Assembly (NCBI GenBank): GCA_030323885.1
Contig: CM059200.1
Span: 1,231,436-1,295,435 of the forward strand
DNA from: Branchipolynoe longqiensis
Taxonomy: Eukaryota > Annelida > Polychaeta > Phyllodocida > Polynoidae
DNA length: 64,000 nt
Direction: 5' to 3'
Under the pieces are notes generated by a model. It made no database searches. It saw nothing but the letters and a program-made list of their open reading frames with translations, and was not told where the DNA came from. The position numbers and the translations under genes are program-made. Of the stretch, positions 44,518 through 53,763 are shown piece by piece; position 1 is the first letter of the stretch, and each line of letters opens with the position of its first letter.

Positions 44518-44850
44518 TGGGGTTTTACGTCCTAGCAACATCAGAATTCTTATCAGGCTGTTGTCTACCGACCCACGACAGTGTGCGCACATAGCGATTT
44601 CATAGTGTTGCCTCACTGGGATAACATGCCACTGAAACCACGAAACAGTATCCGCCTCAATCACCTTATCCTACTACTGAGCCAACCTGTCCTCCCACCT
44701 TATCCTGCTAATACTAAGCACCAGGCAATGTATCAACACTTATCAATATTTTTAATCTTTCGGCTTGAACTGGGGATTTAGCTGGGGATTGAACACAAGG
44801 TCACCTTCATAGAAACCCGATGCTCTACTCACTACTCCATCCGGTGGGGT
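44518..44850 (-). mobile_element. SINE-A, strongly diverged
   Basis: GGGTTTTACGTCCTAGCAAC at the tail; scattered body matches (CATAGTGTTGCCTCACTGGG, GAGCCAACCTGTCCTCCC); the head region has a variant promoter (GGGGATTGAACACAAGG). Confidence 0.65.
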
Positions 44851-44952
44851 ACAATGGCTTCACATTTAATACAAGAAAGCTAATAAGGCGTTATGAAATT
44901 TGTTAAAACCTGAACTTGTGTGGAAGGACGAGTCGGCATGTCTGGTCAGTAA

Positions 44953-45574
44953 CAGAGAGCGTGTATATAGATGAGAGGGACAACTCCCGCGAAAATCGGT
45001 AACACAGGCTACAGTCGAGTTCCTGGCGGTTATTGTTGAACAAGCTTTGAGTTTGACGGTACGTGCAGTGCAAAACATTAGTTTTATTCAAAATTAATAG
45101 AAATGGAGAAGCCTAACCTTATCAATTTAATATAATCCTTTTGGTGAACATGTTTTCTATATGTGTTTCAAGCGGTTTGTGTCTAGGTCATGTGGTTTTA
45201 GAGATATTTCACTTTTTCTGTATGAAGATTTCTCACCGCCATTGACAATGCCTTGAGTTTGTCGTATGTGTAGTGCAAAACGTGTATTTTATTCAAAATT
45301 AATAGAAATACAGAACCCTAGCCATATAAATTTAATATAGTCTCATCGTTAAATATGTTTTCTATATGTGTTCCAAACAGTTTGTTTCTATGTTGTGTAG
45401 TTTTAGAGATATTTCACTTTTTCTGTATGAAGATTGCACAAGACCATTGACAATGCCTTGAGTTTGCTGGTACACGTAAACTGTTCAACAACCACCACTT
45501 GGAGCGCCACAGTCGGCAGCTGTTACACGGTCTAGTATGATAGTTGTCCCTCTCATCTATATACACGCTCTCTG
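44953..45574. mobile_element. TIR element with internal tandem duplication, hAT-like
   Basis: Ends are CAGAGAGCGTGTATATAGAT then GAGAGGGACAACT (left) and its exact inverse at the right (AGTTGTCCCTCTCATCTAT, ATACACGCTCTCTG). Inverted similarity extends inward to TGTTGAAC. TCAGTAA flanks both sides (44946-44952, 45575-45581), a 7-bp duplication. Two tandem copies of about 200 bases lie inside (AATTAATAGAAAT, GATATTTCACTTTTTCTGTA in each). CAG..CTG ends suggest hAT; no transposase. Confidence 0.82.
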
Positions 45575-45581
45575 TCAGTAA

Positions 45582-46673
45582 TATGGTACCGCGTGGGAAG
45601 GGCAGGGCCCACGAGTTGCGATAACCACCGCTACTCAGTGTGCACTGCCTCCCAGTGACAGGGTTTTCAGCGGCAGTGCATACAATATAACTTTATACAC
45701 TGCGCTGTAACATGTAATGCTGCAACCGTTTGGTTGCTAGGCGACTGGCAGCTAGAAGATCCTGCCACTGGCTGGTTCTGCTGGTGGGAGAAGCACTGGC
45801 GGATATGGTTATGCAAGAGGTGGGGCGTAACAAGAAAATATTAACCAAATTAATTCTATGAATCAATTATGACTAATTTCTTTCTAAACCAAACAATTAT
45901 TTTGGCGTTGGATTTTTACAAATTAAATGCATAGAAATGCTGAAATCGCACGGCGTCAGGGTAACACACATATTTTCGCGGTGCCCATCAGTGAATCAAT
46001 ACAAGTGTGCTGCTTAGATTCTGTAGCGGCCGGTGGCGCTGGCGGTATGGACGTATGTATCAGCATTCAGAGGGCATTGCCCTCTTGTTTATAAATGTGC
46101 ATAGGCGCGTAGACATGACAGTTTGCCCGTCCGATATTTGGCCCTCACATGTCTGCCCCCCATCTCGCATTTTGCCCACTGATGGACCAACACCAGGCAG
46201 CCACCATGCAACCCCCGTGAAAGCTCTGCTATTATCGGGCGGGGGGTGGGGTGGGGGTGGGGGGTCTTTTGGAGGATTATCTTTGGGTTGAGGGCAGGGC
46301 ATGTTAAGTCATAGCCTGGAAGGAGTAGAGAAGTAATTTCCCATTTCCCATTAAGGTTCAATCTCCATCCCATTCCCGGTTTGAAGTTAGCAGTATTTCA
46401 TAGCGTTAAAGTGTCAATTTGGCACTTGACCCTGCCAAGTGCCCTTCTGAGTCTAGGGTGAGTGGGCGGCTACAGCAAGGAGCTGAGGCAGATCCTGACC
46501 ATGCAGGTTCGGGTCCAGGAGGATAGGGGGAAAGCTGCCCCATCTGTTGAAAGTTATGCTGGATTAACCCGCTAGATGGCGTGGGGGGCTTGGCCGTTGC
46601 CAAATGTGTGGCATTGAACCGCTAGATGGCATATGTGTCTGTGTCCTTGCAGGGTTCTCCCATATTGAATTAC
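45582..46673. other. no gene recognised
   Basis: Contains an X-box-like GTTGCTAGGCGAC near 45733 and a poly-G stretch at 46230-46264. Two frames of about 90 codons exist, with no coding bias. Confidence 0.3.
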
Positions 46674-46802
46674 CAGGGAGCATTTAGTTTTTTCAATTTT
46701 GATTAGCAACAATAATTATTGCTAATCAATTTCGAAATTGATTAGTGATCTACATAACTTGTATCACGATTTGTGACATGATACCAAACAAAATATTCCC
46801 TG
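46674..46802. mobile_element. MITE-D, first of a tandem pair
   Basis: CAGGGAGCATTTAGTTTT to AACAAAATATTCCCTG inverted ends, with palindromic interior GATTAGCAACAATAATTATT. ATTAC precedes it, and ATTAC follows the second copy. Confidence 0.75.
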
Positions 46803-46817
46803 TGTAATGTATACACA

Positions 46818-46939
46818 CAGGGAGCATTTTGTTTTGAAAATTCTGATTAGCAATAATTGCTGATCAATTTGGAAATTGATTAGCGATCTACATAACTTGT
46901 ATCGTGATTCGCAACACGATACAGAACAAAATGTCCCTG
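46818..46939. mobile_element. MITE-D, second of a tandem pair
   Basis: CAGGGAGCATTTTGTTTT to AACAAAATGTCCCTG. Interior GATTAGCAATAATTGCTGAT and TTGGAAATTGATTAGCGATC parallels the first copy. Confidence 0.78.
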
Positions 46940-46944
46940 ATTAC

Positions 46945-47203
46945 CAATGTTGCAAGTGACATGGAGAATTGTCATAAAATGTGCAGTACATTTGACTTTA
47001 TATAAATTCAAAATATTCACAAGAGGCGCTACTACCTTATTGGATATGAGATTGTGGAGATCTGAAACGTCACACTCACCTGGAAGACAAACAGTGCGAA
47101 TTAAGCGACATAATCATATGGGAAGTCAGAAGTAGGGTCAATGTGATCAATAGAAATAGAGCTTGCAACGTTTGAACATCAATAGTTACACAGATGATTG
47201 GTT
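46945..47203. other. no gene recognised
   Basis: Unique-looking spacer. Confidence 0.3.
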
Positions 47204-47535
47204 GGCTGTTGGAGTTTGACATCCTGGCAACATCTATGGTCATATCAGAACGGGTATCGACTTGTGACAGTGCGCACTCAGGGCGATTTATAATGCTGCC
47301 GCACTGGGAGACCAGGCCACCAGCACCATGACCTTACATTGCACTCAGTCACATTATCCTCACACTGAGCCAACCAGTCCTTGCCCTATCCTAATAATGT
47401 CGAGCACCTGGCTAGAAAGCGACAAGTATACATTTTAAAGTAATTAATTTGATGCAACAAGGGTTCGAACCAGTGGTTTCGAATCCCATGATCTACCAAA
47501 ATGGGAGACGGACGCTCAACTCATTTGGCCATCCC
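47204..47535 (-). mobile_element. SINE-A, near full length
   Basis: CATCCTGGCAACATCTATGG at the tail through AGGGTTCGAACCAGTGG to the head GGGAGACGGACGCTCAACTC, ATTTGGCCATCCC. Confidence 0.85.
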
Positions 47536-47681
47536 ATCTCTTCTACAATATTTAATGTGAAGAAGGCTATCATGTTAAATCTCAGTGTCCCAGACTTGGT
47601 TTCCATGCTGATTATACTTGCTATATTATCAATTACTTTCCCTAGAGATAACTCAAAATTGTTATTCAAAAATCAGAGTAA

Positions 47682-48382
47682 GGCCCCTGTCACACTACGA
47701 CGTAATGAGCCAACGTGAGCCTAACATGGTCATTTTTCGTCATTACGTTGGGTTACGTCATGATGACGTCAGAATGACGTTAGAATGATGTCGAGGTACG
47801 TCACATTACGTCGTGTTACGTCGAGTTACGTCAAGGTTTTGGACATGTTCAAAACTTTCGACGTAGGTCGAACGTAAGGGTTTACGTTCGCCGTACGTTC
47901 TGTTCACGTTCAGTGAACGTCAATGATGTTAAACGGACGTTATTTCAACGCTACTCACTACGTTCAACTACGTTCCACTACGTTCCACTACGTTCCACTA
48001 CGTTGACCCACATTAAACCAAGTGCAAATGCCTACGAGGCTTAATGGGAAAGTCACGAGAACGTCTCGAGAACGTCACGAGAACGTCACGAGAACGTCAC
48101 AAGAACGTGCATTCAACGTACGTTCAACATCTCATGACATAGCTAACGTCACATAACGTTCTTCTGGCGATGGAATAACGTTCATAACGTTCCGTGAGCG
48201 TAGTGACGTTGTCCTCTCTCGGTGATTGATGGTATCACTACGCTTTACCAACGTTACGTTCTCGTCCACTACGCTGCATCCTTATTCAACTTGTGCTCAA
48301 ATTTGCATACTACGCCGAGAAGTTCAACGTTCGTCATGTTCTCCCTACGTTGACGTTGTTACGTCGTAGTGTGACAGCCCCA
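47682..48382. mobile_element. word-array TIR element E4 (701 bp, TAA duplication)
   Basis: Left GGCCCCTGTCACACTACGAC then GTAA; right TTACGTCGTAGTGTGACAGC then CCCA. TAA occurs on both sides (47679-47681, 48383-48385). The interior is dominated by ACGTTC, AACGTCA, TACGTC and CACGAGAACGT words; GGTTTTGGACATGTTCAAAA lies at 47835. No coding capacity. The layout matches E2 and E3 although the interior words differ. Confidence 0.82.
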
Positions 48383-48408
48383 TAAGGCACAACGATCATG
48401 AGGCCAAT

Positions 48409-48738
48409 GCATGGATGGCCGAATCAGTAAGAACGCTGGTTCGCTTCCGCTGATGGAGGTTGTGGGTTCAAACTACAATAAAGGCAAACCAATGTCGCAC
48501 ACACATGAGACCCTTCACTACCTAGCCTGGGGCTCAGCAATAACATAATAGGATGCTGATTGGAGAGACCAGTATCATGACAAGGTGACTGAGTGAGATA
48601 TCGACTCATAGTACTGGTGACCTGATCTCCCAGTGGGGCAGCACTATAAAGTCACCAAGATTGTGCACTGTCACAAGTTGGTACCGTTCCCGATATGACC
48701 TCAGATGTTGCTAGGGCATAAGCTCCCCAACAAATGAA
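48409..48738 (+). mobile_element. SINE-A, diverged near-full copy
   Basis: Head ATGGCCGAATCAGTAAGAAC, B-box region TTGTGGGTTCAAAC, body GCAGCACTATAAAGTCACCA and tail GATGTTGCTAGGGCATAA. Confidence 0.78.
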
Positions 48739-48881
48739 ATCATTCCTGCCACAGATTCTCAGAATAATTAAGCAGACCTTATTGCCACAGCTATAAAGTA
48801 CATTTAATTTGATTTAACATGTTGATTTGGTGATATGAGGTATGTCACTCTCTCAGTCTGTGATTATCAGAAGGCTATTTT

Positions 48882-49122
48882 CCGTTCCAACTAGTTGTCC
48901 ACAACTGGTTCATCAAAGGCTGTGGTATGTGCTGTCTTGTCTGTGGGAAAGTTCATATAAAAGACCCCTTGCTGCTTATCAGAAAGAGTAGCCTATGTGG
49001 CAGCAGCAGGTTTCCTCCAAAGAAATGTGTAAGAATGACCATATGTATATAATATCCAATAGCCGATGATAAAAATCATTGTGCCCCAGAGGTATTGTTA
49101 AATATAACAAACTTTTATAGAA
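48882..49122 (+). mobile_element. SINE-B, head-less copy
   Basis: CCACAACTGGTTCATCAAAG, TGCTTATCAGAAAGAGTAGC, GTGGCAGCAGCAGGTTTCCT and the 3' end ATTGTTAAATATAACAAACT. Confidence 0.82.
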
Positions 49123-49124
49123 AG

Positions 49125-49429
49125 CGATCGTATTTGATCATGATAATGGTGAATATGTAAAGTTGAGTCGGCGATGTCAGTGACCCTTTAAGGAGACGGG
49201 TTAAAATTACATGAATTATTAAAAATGTCTGCTGGTCACAAACCATGCTTGAACTATGCTTCAATTAACCATTGAATTAAAGTTGCAGCGCTGCAGACAA
49301 CATTGATGTTTGCCTGGAGGAAGGCTGTACAAATCAGCCGAAAATTGACAATTCTGTTTTAAATTGACAATTTACTTCCAATAAACTTGTTCCATTCCGT
49401 CCACTTTCAGTGTGTGTGCCGGTGTAGTC
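49125..49429. other. no gene recognised
   Basis: Unique-looking AT-rich spacer. Confidence 0.3.
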
Positions 49430-49592
49430 AGTTCAAAACACTACTACACAAAAACACTACGGTAGTGTTTTCAACTGAGGTTCAAAACACTATGGTAGTT
49501 GACGGCAGGTTAAAAACACTACTGTGATCACATTGAAAACACTATCCTTAAGTTCAAAACACTACGTTTAAGTTCTAAACACTACTCTAAAT
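49430..49592. repeat. palindromic-word repeat (AAAACACTACGGTAGTGTTTT type)
   Basis: Repeated TTCAAAACACTAC and its inverse GTAGTGTTTTCAAC, so the strand can fold on itself. Related blocks are at 51166-51330 and 52139-52303. Confidence 0.75.
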
Positions 49593-49624
49593 GTTTGTGT
49601 ATAAATGCTGCATATCTATTTTCA

Positions 49625-49950
49625 TTTGTAGTAGGGTGAGGCAGTGTGCAGTAAGGGTGGGCCGGTATGCAGGAACATGGGGCAGTATGCAGTAAGATGG
49701 GGCAGTATGCAGTAGTGTGGGACAGAATGCATTAGGATGGGGCAGTGTACAGTATGGTGAGGCAGTAAGAAGTAAGGTGGGGCAGTTTGCAGTAGCATGG
49801 GGCAGTGTACAGTAGGGTGAGGCAGTATGCAGTAAGGTGGGGCAGTTTGCAGTAGGGTGGGGCTGTATGCAGTGAGGTGGGGAAGAATGCAGTAGGGTGG
49901 GGCAGTGTGGAGTTGGGTGGGGCAGTATGTAGTAAGGTGGGGCAGTAGGG
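49625..49950. repeat. 20-bp G-rich minisatellite
   Basis: About sixteen copies of GCAGTAAGGTGGGGCAGTAT. It resumes at 50178-50228 after SINE-A. Confidence 0.88.
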
Positions 49951-49952
49951 GA

Positions 49953-50172
49953 TGTTGTTGTTGGTTGCTGGTTTACATCCTAGCAACATCTAAGGTCATA
50001 TCACGATGGGTAGCAACTTGTGACTGCACACTCATCATGACTTTATAGTGCTACCCCGCTGGGAAACCAGGCCGCCAGTACCAAGATCCGATATCCCAAT
50101 CAGTCACATTATCCTGATGCCAAGCTACCCAATCCTTGCCCTATCCTATTAATGCCAAGTGCCAGGCTAGGA
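49953..50172 (-). mobile_element. SINE-A inserted in the 20-bp array
   Basis: TTACATCCTAGCAACATCTA, AGGTCATATCACGATGGG to GCCAAGTGCCAGGCTAGGAA. The tRNA-like head is missing (5' truncation). Confidence 0.82.
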
Positions 50173-50228
50173 ACTGTTAAGAATGCAGTAATGTGGGGCA
50201 GGGTGCAGTAGGGTGGGGCAGTGTGCAG

Positions 50229-51135
50229 CGTATAGCCTACTACTAATACATGCGGAATAGAGCATATACTAATACATGGTGCAGACACCGCAGCACTATC
50301 AGTGTATATTACTAGGACGTGCTTCAAATGCCACAGCACCATCAGTGTATACTAATACGTGGTGCATATGCCACAGCGCTATCAGCGTATACTACTAATA
50401 CATGCTTCAACCGCTGCAGCACCATCAGTGTATACTAATAGGTGGTGCAAACACCACAGCGCTATCAGTGTATACTACCAATACGTGCTTCAAACACTGC
50501 AGCACCATCAGCGTATACTATTACGACTGCAGCACCATCAGCGTATACTAATAGGTGGTGCAAACACCACAGCGCTATCAGTGTATACTACCAATACGTG
50601 CTTCACACACTGCAGCACCATCAGCGTATACTAATACGACTGCAGCACCATCAGCGTATACTAATATGTGGTGCACACGCCGCAGCACTATCAGCATATA
50701 CTACTAATATGTGCTTCAAACACCGCAGCACGATCAGCATATACTAATATGTTCTGCACATGTCACAACGCGATCAGCGTATACTACTAATATATCCTTC
50801 AAACACCACAGCACCATCAGTGTATACTAATACATGGTGCACACACCGCAGCGCTATCAGCGTATCCTACTAATAGCTGCTTCAAACACTGCAGCACCAT
50901 TAGCGTATACTAATATGTGGTGCACACGCCGCAGCGCTATCAGCATATGTGTGGTATAAAGCATTTATACGAATATTATTCAGGATGGAACCCTCCCTCT
51001 GTGGCATATCGGGTGGGGGGATTCGAACCCACTACCCCCACAGCGCGCTATCAGCATATATACTGTAGTAGTATATATACTACTAAAACGTCCTTCAAAC
51101 ACCGCAGCACCATCAGCGTATACTGATACGTGGTG
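50229..51135. repeat. 82-bp satellite built of two half-units, MITE-B related
   Basis: Alternating half-units: one of about 43 bases (ACTAATACGTGCTTCAAACA, CGCAGCACCATCAGCGTATA) and one of about 39 (ACTAATACGTGGTGCACACG, CCGCAGCGCTATCAGCGTAT). Both are the reverse complement of the internal repeats of MITE-B at 8697 and 18350. Confidence 0.88.
50949..51044 (-). mobile_element. 96-bp insertion with 15-bp target duplication
   Basis: GCGCTATCAGCATAT occurs at 50934-50948 and 51045-51059, flanking a 96-base insert that is absent from the paralogous copy at 52018. The reverse strand of the insert carries GTGGGTTCGAATCCCCCC, a B-box, and GCTGTGGGGGTAGTG upstream of it. It is probably a very short tRNA-derived SINE. 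Confidence 0.75.
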
Positions 51136-51383
51136 CACACGCTGCAGTAGGGTCAGCGTGTTATCATATTGTTTTGAACTTGAGTAACGTTTTGAACGTA
51201 CATGGGGGTAGTGTTTTGAACCAAACAGTAGCGTTTTGAACTTAGGTTCAAAACACTACGGTAGTGTTTTCAACCTAAGTTCAAAACACTACCGTAGTGT
51301 TTTGAACGGGGTGGTGTTTTCAACGTCCTACGTAGCTTGACTAAATGTTCACCGATAATATTTTAAACAAATCTCAAAAATGA
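51045..51383 (+). repeat. 339-bp direct repeat, copy 1
   Basis: Aligns without gaps to 52018-52356 (constant offset 973), with only a handful of substitutions. It contains the end of the 82-bp satellite and the palindromic AACACTAC words. Confidence 0.88.
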
Positions 51384-51430
51384 ATTAATGTCTACAAACT
51401 TTCAGAAAACACTAATCTACCATTTCTGTT

Positions 51431-51837
51431 GTGATTTATTTGACATCTGTAAATGTCTCTGAGCGATATATCGGGCATGTGGCTTATATGTGCATGCATG
51501 CCTCTACAGCAACCTATACAGATCAGGCCTATCGTGGTTATGATAAGGCAATCAGGGACAAGGTAATGGTTGTTGGGCTGAAGGCGTTCACCATGGGCGA
51601 TCATGAACTATCGTTGCTGTACTTCAATTTGGTAAATACGTGGAGCAACAAAGAGGCACGCCGACATCCAGACCTACACAGGCGAGTAAAAGCTATGATA
51701 ATTCCGGAAGATCTGCTATGCGTACAACTACAACAAGGATGGCGTGCAGTGTGCGCCGATGCGAGTACAAACATAAGTGCCTGAGCTGCAAATCAGGCTC
51801 CCACCCGATAAATGATTGCAAAAATAAAAAGAATTGA
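51431..51837 (+). pseudogene. gag-like remnant with zinc knuckle, frameshifted
   Basis: The first frame, 51431-51784, reads AYRGYDKAIRDKVMVVGLKA, TMGDHELSLLYFNLVNTWS and HRRVKAMIIPEDLLC. A second frame takes over near 51725 and gives CEYKHKCLSCKSGSHPINDC before a stop at 51835-51837. The pattern C..Y.H.C..C...HP...C is typical of the knuckle in Gag-like proteins of DIRS/Ngaro-type and related retroelements. No polymerase or recombinase is visible. It lies between two 339-bp direct repeats, which might be the element's own terminal repeats. It could instead be a captured fragment inside a tandem duplication. The family is uncertain. Confidence 0.5.
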
Positions 51838-51925
51838 CTTGTGTGCACGCCTGTTGAAAGTGGTGCGTCGGGGACCGTTGACCTAGTTGACTTTGAATTT
51901 CGCGCGGATATGAGCGGCTTCCAAG

Positions 51926-51948
51926 ATGGCGGCCAAGATGTGGCGCGC
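51926..51948 (+). promoter_or_regulatory. YY1-like motif
   Basis: CAAGATGGCGGCCAAGATG contains AAGATGGCGGC, the YY1 consensus common in animal promoters, and a second partial match follows. No adjacent gene is recognised. Confidence 0.25.
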
Positions 51949-52017
51949 TACTACTAATAGCTGCTTCAAACACCACAGCACCATCAGTGTACACTCATAC
52001 ATGGTGCACACACCACA

Positions 52018-52356
52018 GCGCTATCAGCATATATACTGTAGTAGTATATATACTACTAAAACGTGCTTCAAACACCGCAGCACCATCAGCGTATACTGAT
52101 ACGTGGTGCACACGCTGCAGTAGGGTCAGCGTGTTATCATAGTGTTTTGAACTTGAGTAATGTTTTGAACGTACATGGGGGTAGTGTTTTGAACTAAACA
52201 GTAGCGTTTTGAACTTAGGTTCAAAACACTACGGTAGTGTTTTCAACCTAAGTTCAAAACACTACCGTAGTGTTTTGAACGGGGTGGTGTTTTCAACGTC
52301 CTACGTAGCTTGACTAAATGTTCACCGATTATATTTTAAACAAATCTCAAAAATGA
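52018..52356 (+). repeat. 339-bp direct repeat, copy 2
   Basis: Partner of 51045-51383. Its left neighbour is also satellite sequence (GCTGCTTCAAACACCACAGC at 51960). Confidence 0.88.
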
Positions 52357-52465
52357 GTTATCACTTGGTATCGGCCGGCCATCGAACCCATGACCTTCCG
52401 CACCGGAAGCGAGCCGCCGGTCTCAGCGAGCCGCGCGTCCCTCGCAGGTTTTCTGACTGCAATTA

Positions 52466-52491
52466 GCCGCCATTTTGCACAAAATGGCGGC
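52466..52491. promoter_or_regulatory. YY1-type 12-bp palindrome
   Basis: GCCGCCATTTTG and CAAAATGGCGGC are perfect 12-base arms around CA. Each arm contains a YY1-like core. It sits in a GC-rich patch, with CCAAT at 52693, upstream of the possible exon at 52909; promoter function is inference. Confidence 0.35.
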
Positions 52492-52908
52492 GGGCGGTGA
52501 ATTACGTCCACTCAGACTATCCTTCCGGAGACGCAGGGCAACAAATTGAAAATTGTCAAAGAGCAATTTCTCAAATAGTGCCGCAGGTACTTAGGCGGCA
52601 GATAAGCGAAATGCCTCTGTTTCCGCTTCCCGTTTCCGCTTCCCCTTGTTCTTGTGCCCCCGCCAGGGGGAGCGTCAGTCACGCAGCTGTGGCCAATCGG
52701 CGCCTGCCTACGAAAGGGGGGGGGGCGTTTTACCAAAACCCTGCCAAAGCTTCATCGCCAAGCAGACCCTCCCCCAAAATAAGAAGTTCCATTTTGAACA
52801 GAAAGGTAGCCCTGATTTGCTTTGACCAATACAACAGACTTGGGTCTTACGCAACATTGCAACATACGCGGCTAATGTGAGGGAATAGTTCATCTTCGAT
52901 TTTAATTT

Positions 52909-53150
52909 GATGAAGTTAATAAAGAAAAGAGATGGAGTGGTGTTTTCGAAAGGAAGACCCTTGAATTATCTAATGACGAAGAAAGTGTGGAGTTTTCAAA
53001 GAGAATTGTAATGAAGGAAGAGGGTTGCATTCCACTTGCTGGTGTAAACAAGCCGTCTCAAGTAGAATATACTCAAGTGTTATTAGGGCGGTGTGTCAAG
53101 TTCAATAAAAACAGTTCGATGACTAGACAGAAGTATTGTACACAAGGTGT
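52909..53150 (+). CDS. possible exon of unknown gene
   Basis: A plus-strand frame opens after a stop near 52903 and reads DEVNKEKRWSGVFERKTLEL, SNDEESVEFSKRIVMKEEG and CIPLAGVNKPSQVEYTQVLL, continuing to about 53150, where CAAG|GTGTTA could be a donor. The mix of charged and aliphatic residues looks protein-like, and it lies downstream of a GC-rich, YY1/CCAAT-bearing segment. There is no obvious acceptor, the codons are AT-rich, and I recognise no domain. The frame also runs toward poly-G at 53235. A transposon remnant is an equally good explanation. Confidence 0.3.
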
Positions 53151-53232
53151 TACGCATATGTGTGTATATATTATTCCTCCAGTGTGTGGCGCGAGGGGAG
53201 CGCCCGCCCGGCAATTTACCCGACAGCTGGGA

Positions 53233-53234
<2 letters not shown>

Positions 53235-53265
<31 letters not shown>
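53235..53265. repeat. poly-G run of about 31
   Basis: Homopolymer G; assembly length is likely unreliable. Confidence 0.9.
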
Positions 53266-53266
<1 letters not shown>

Positions 53267-53377
53267 GAATTCCCACAATGCACACAGAGGAAATATAGGG
53301 TGTCCATGTTACCCTTGCATTTAACCTTGTATACTGCGTTATACATGACATATATACAAGACTCTATTCAGGTACAT

Positions 53378-53447
53378 CGGGACAAGTGGAGAACCATTGC
53401 ATCCAACCCTCGACTAGAGGATGGAACTATTGATTGATTGATTGATT
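53378..53447 (+). mobile_element. non-LTR retrotransposon 3' end (short)
   Basis: Reads HRDKWRTIASNPRLEDGTID then stop and a TGATTGATTGATTG tail. It is the same family as 4615-5308 and preserves the Trp codon that is a stop in that copy. Confidence 0.8.
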
Positions 53448-53457
53448 CAGGTACACA

Positions 53458-53482
53458 CATATATATATATATGTGTGATGCA
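53458..53482. repeat. (TA)n microsatellite
   Basis: CACATATATATATATATGTG, palindromic. Confidence 0.85.
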
Positions 53483-53484
53483 TA

Positions 53485-53763
53485 ACGCATTTATGTGAGT
53501 ATACAAGGGAATTATGATTTATATGTGCACCGATTATTCTAAATTATGCCTGCCCGACTTCACAAATATGACCACTATAGTCAGGTTCCTTGTGTCCACA
53601 ATGTGATGTTCGCTTCAATTCGCCACATTATTACAAACGTTAGACAATGCCAAAACAGAAAATGCATGTCTCAGATTGTGTTAATGCACATAATTAGGTC
53701 AAATAGGTCATTCTAGGGAAAAAATACAATTTTTCTAATTTTACTAGCTCTGAAAATTCAAAA
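53485..53763. other. no gene recognised
   Basis: AT-rich spacer. Confidence 0.3.

Noticed and set aside
46007..46373. Overlapping frames of 80-94 codons on both strands
   Set aside because: All are short, span a poly-G stretch, and show no consistent codon bias.
51045..52356. Calling the 339-bp repeats true LTRs
   Set aside because: They lack clear TG..CA ends, a primer-binding site and a visible target duplication, and they contain satellite units; kept only as a hypothesis.
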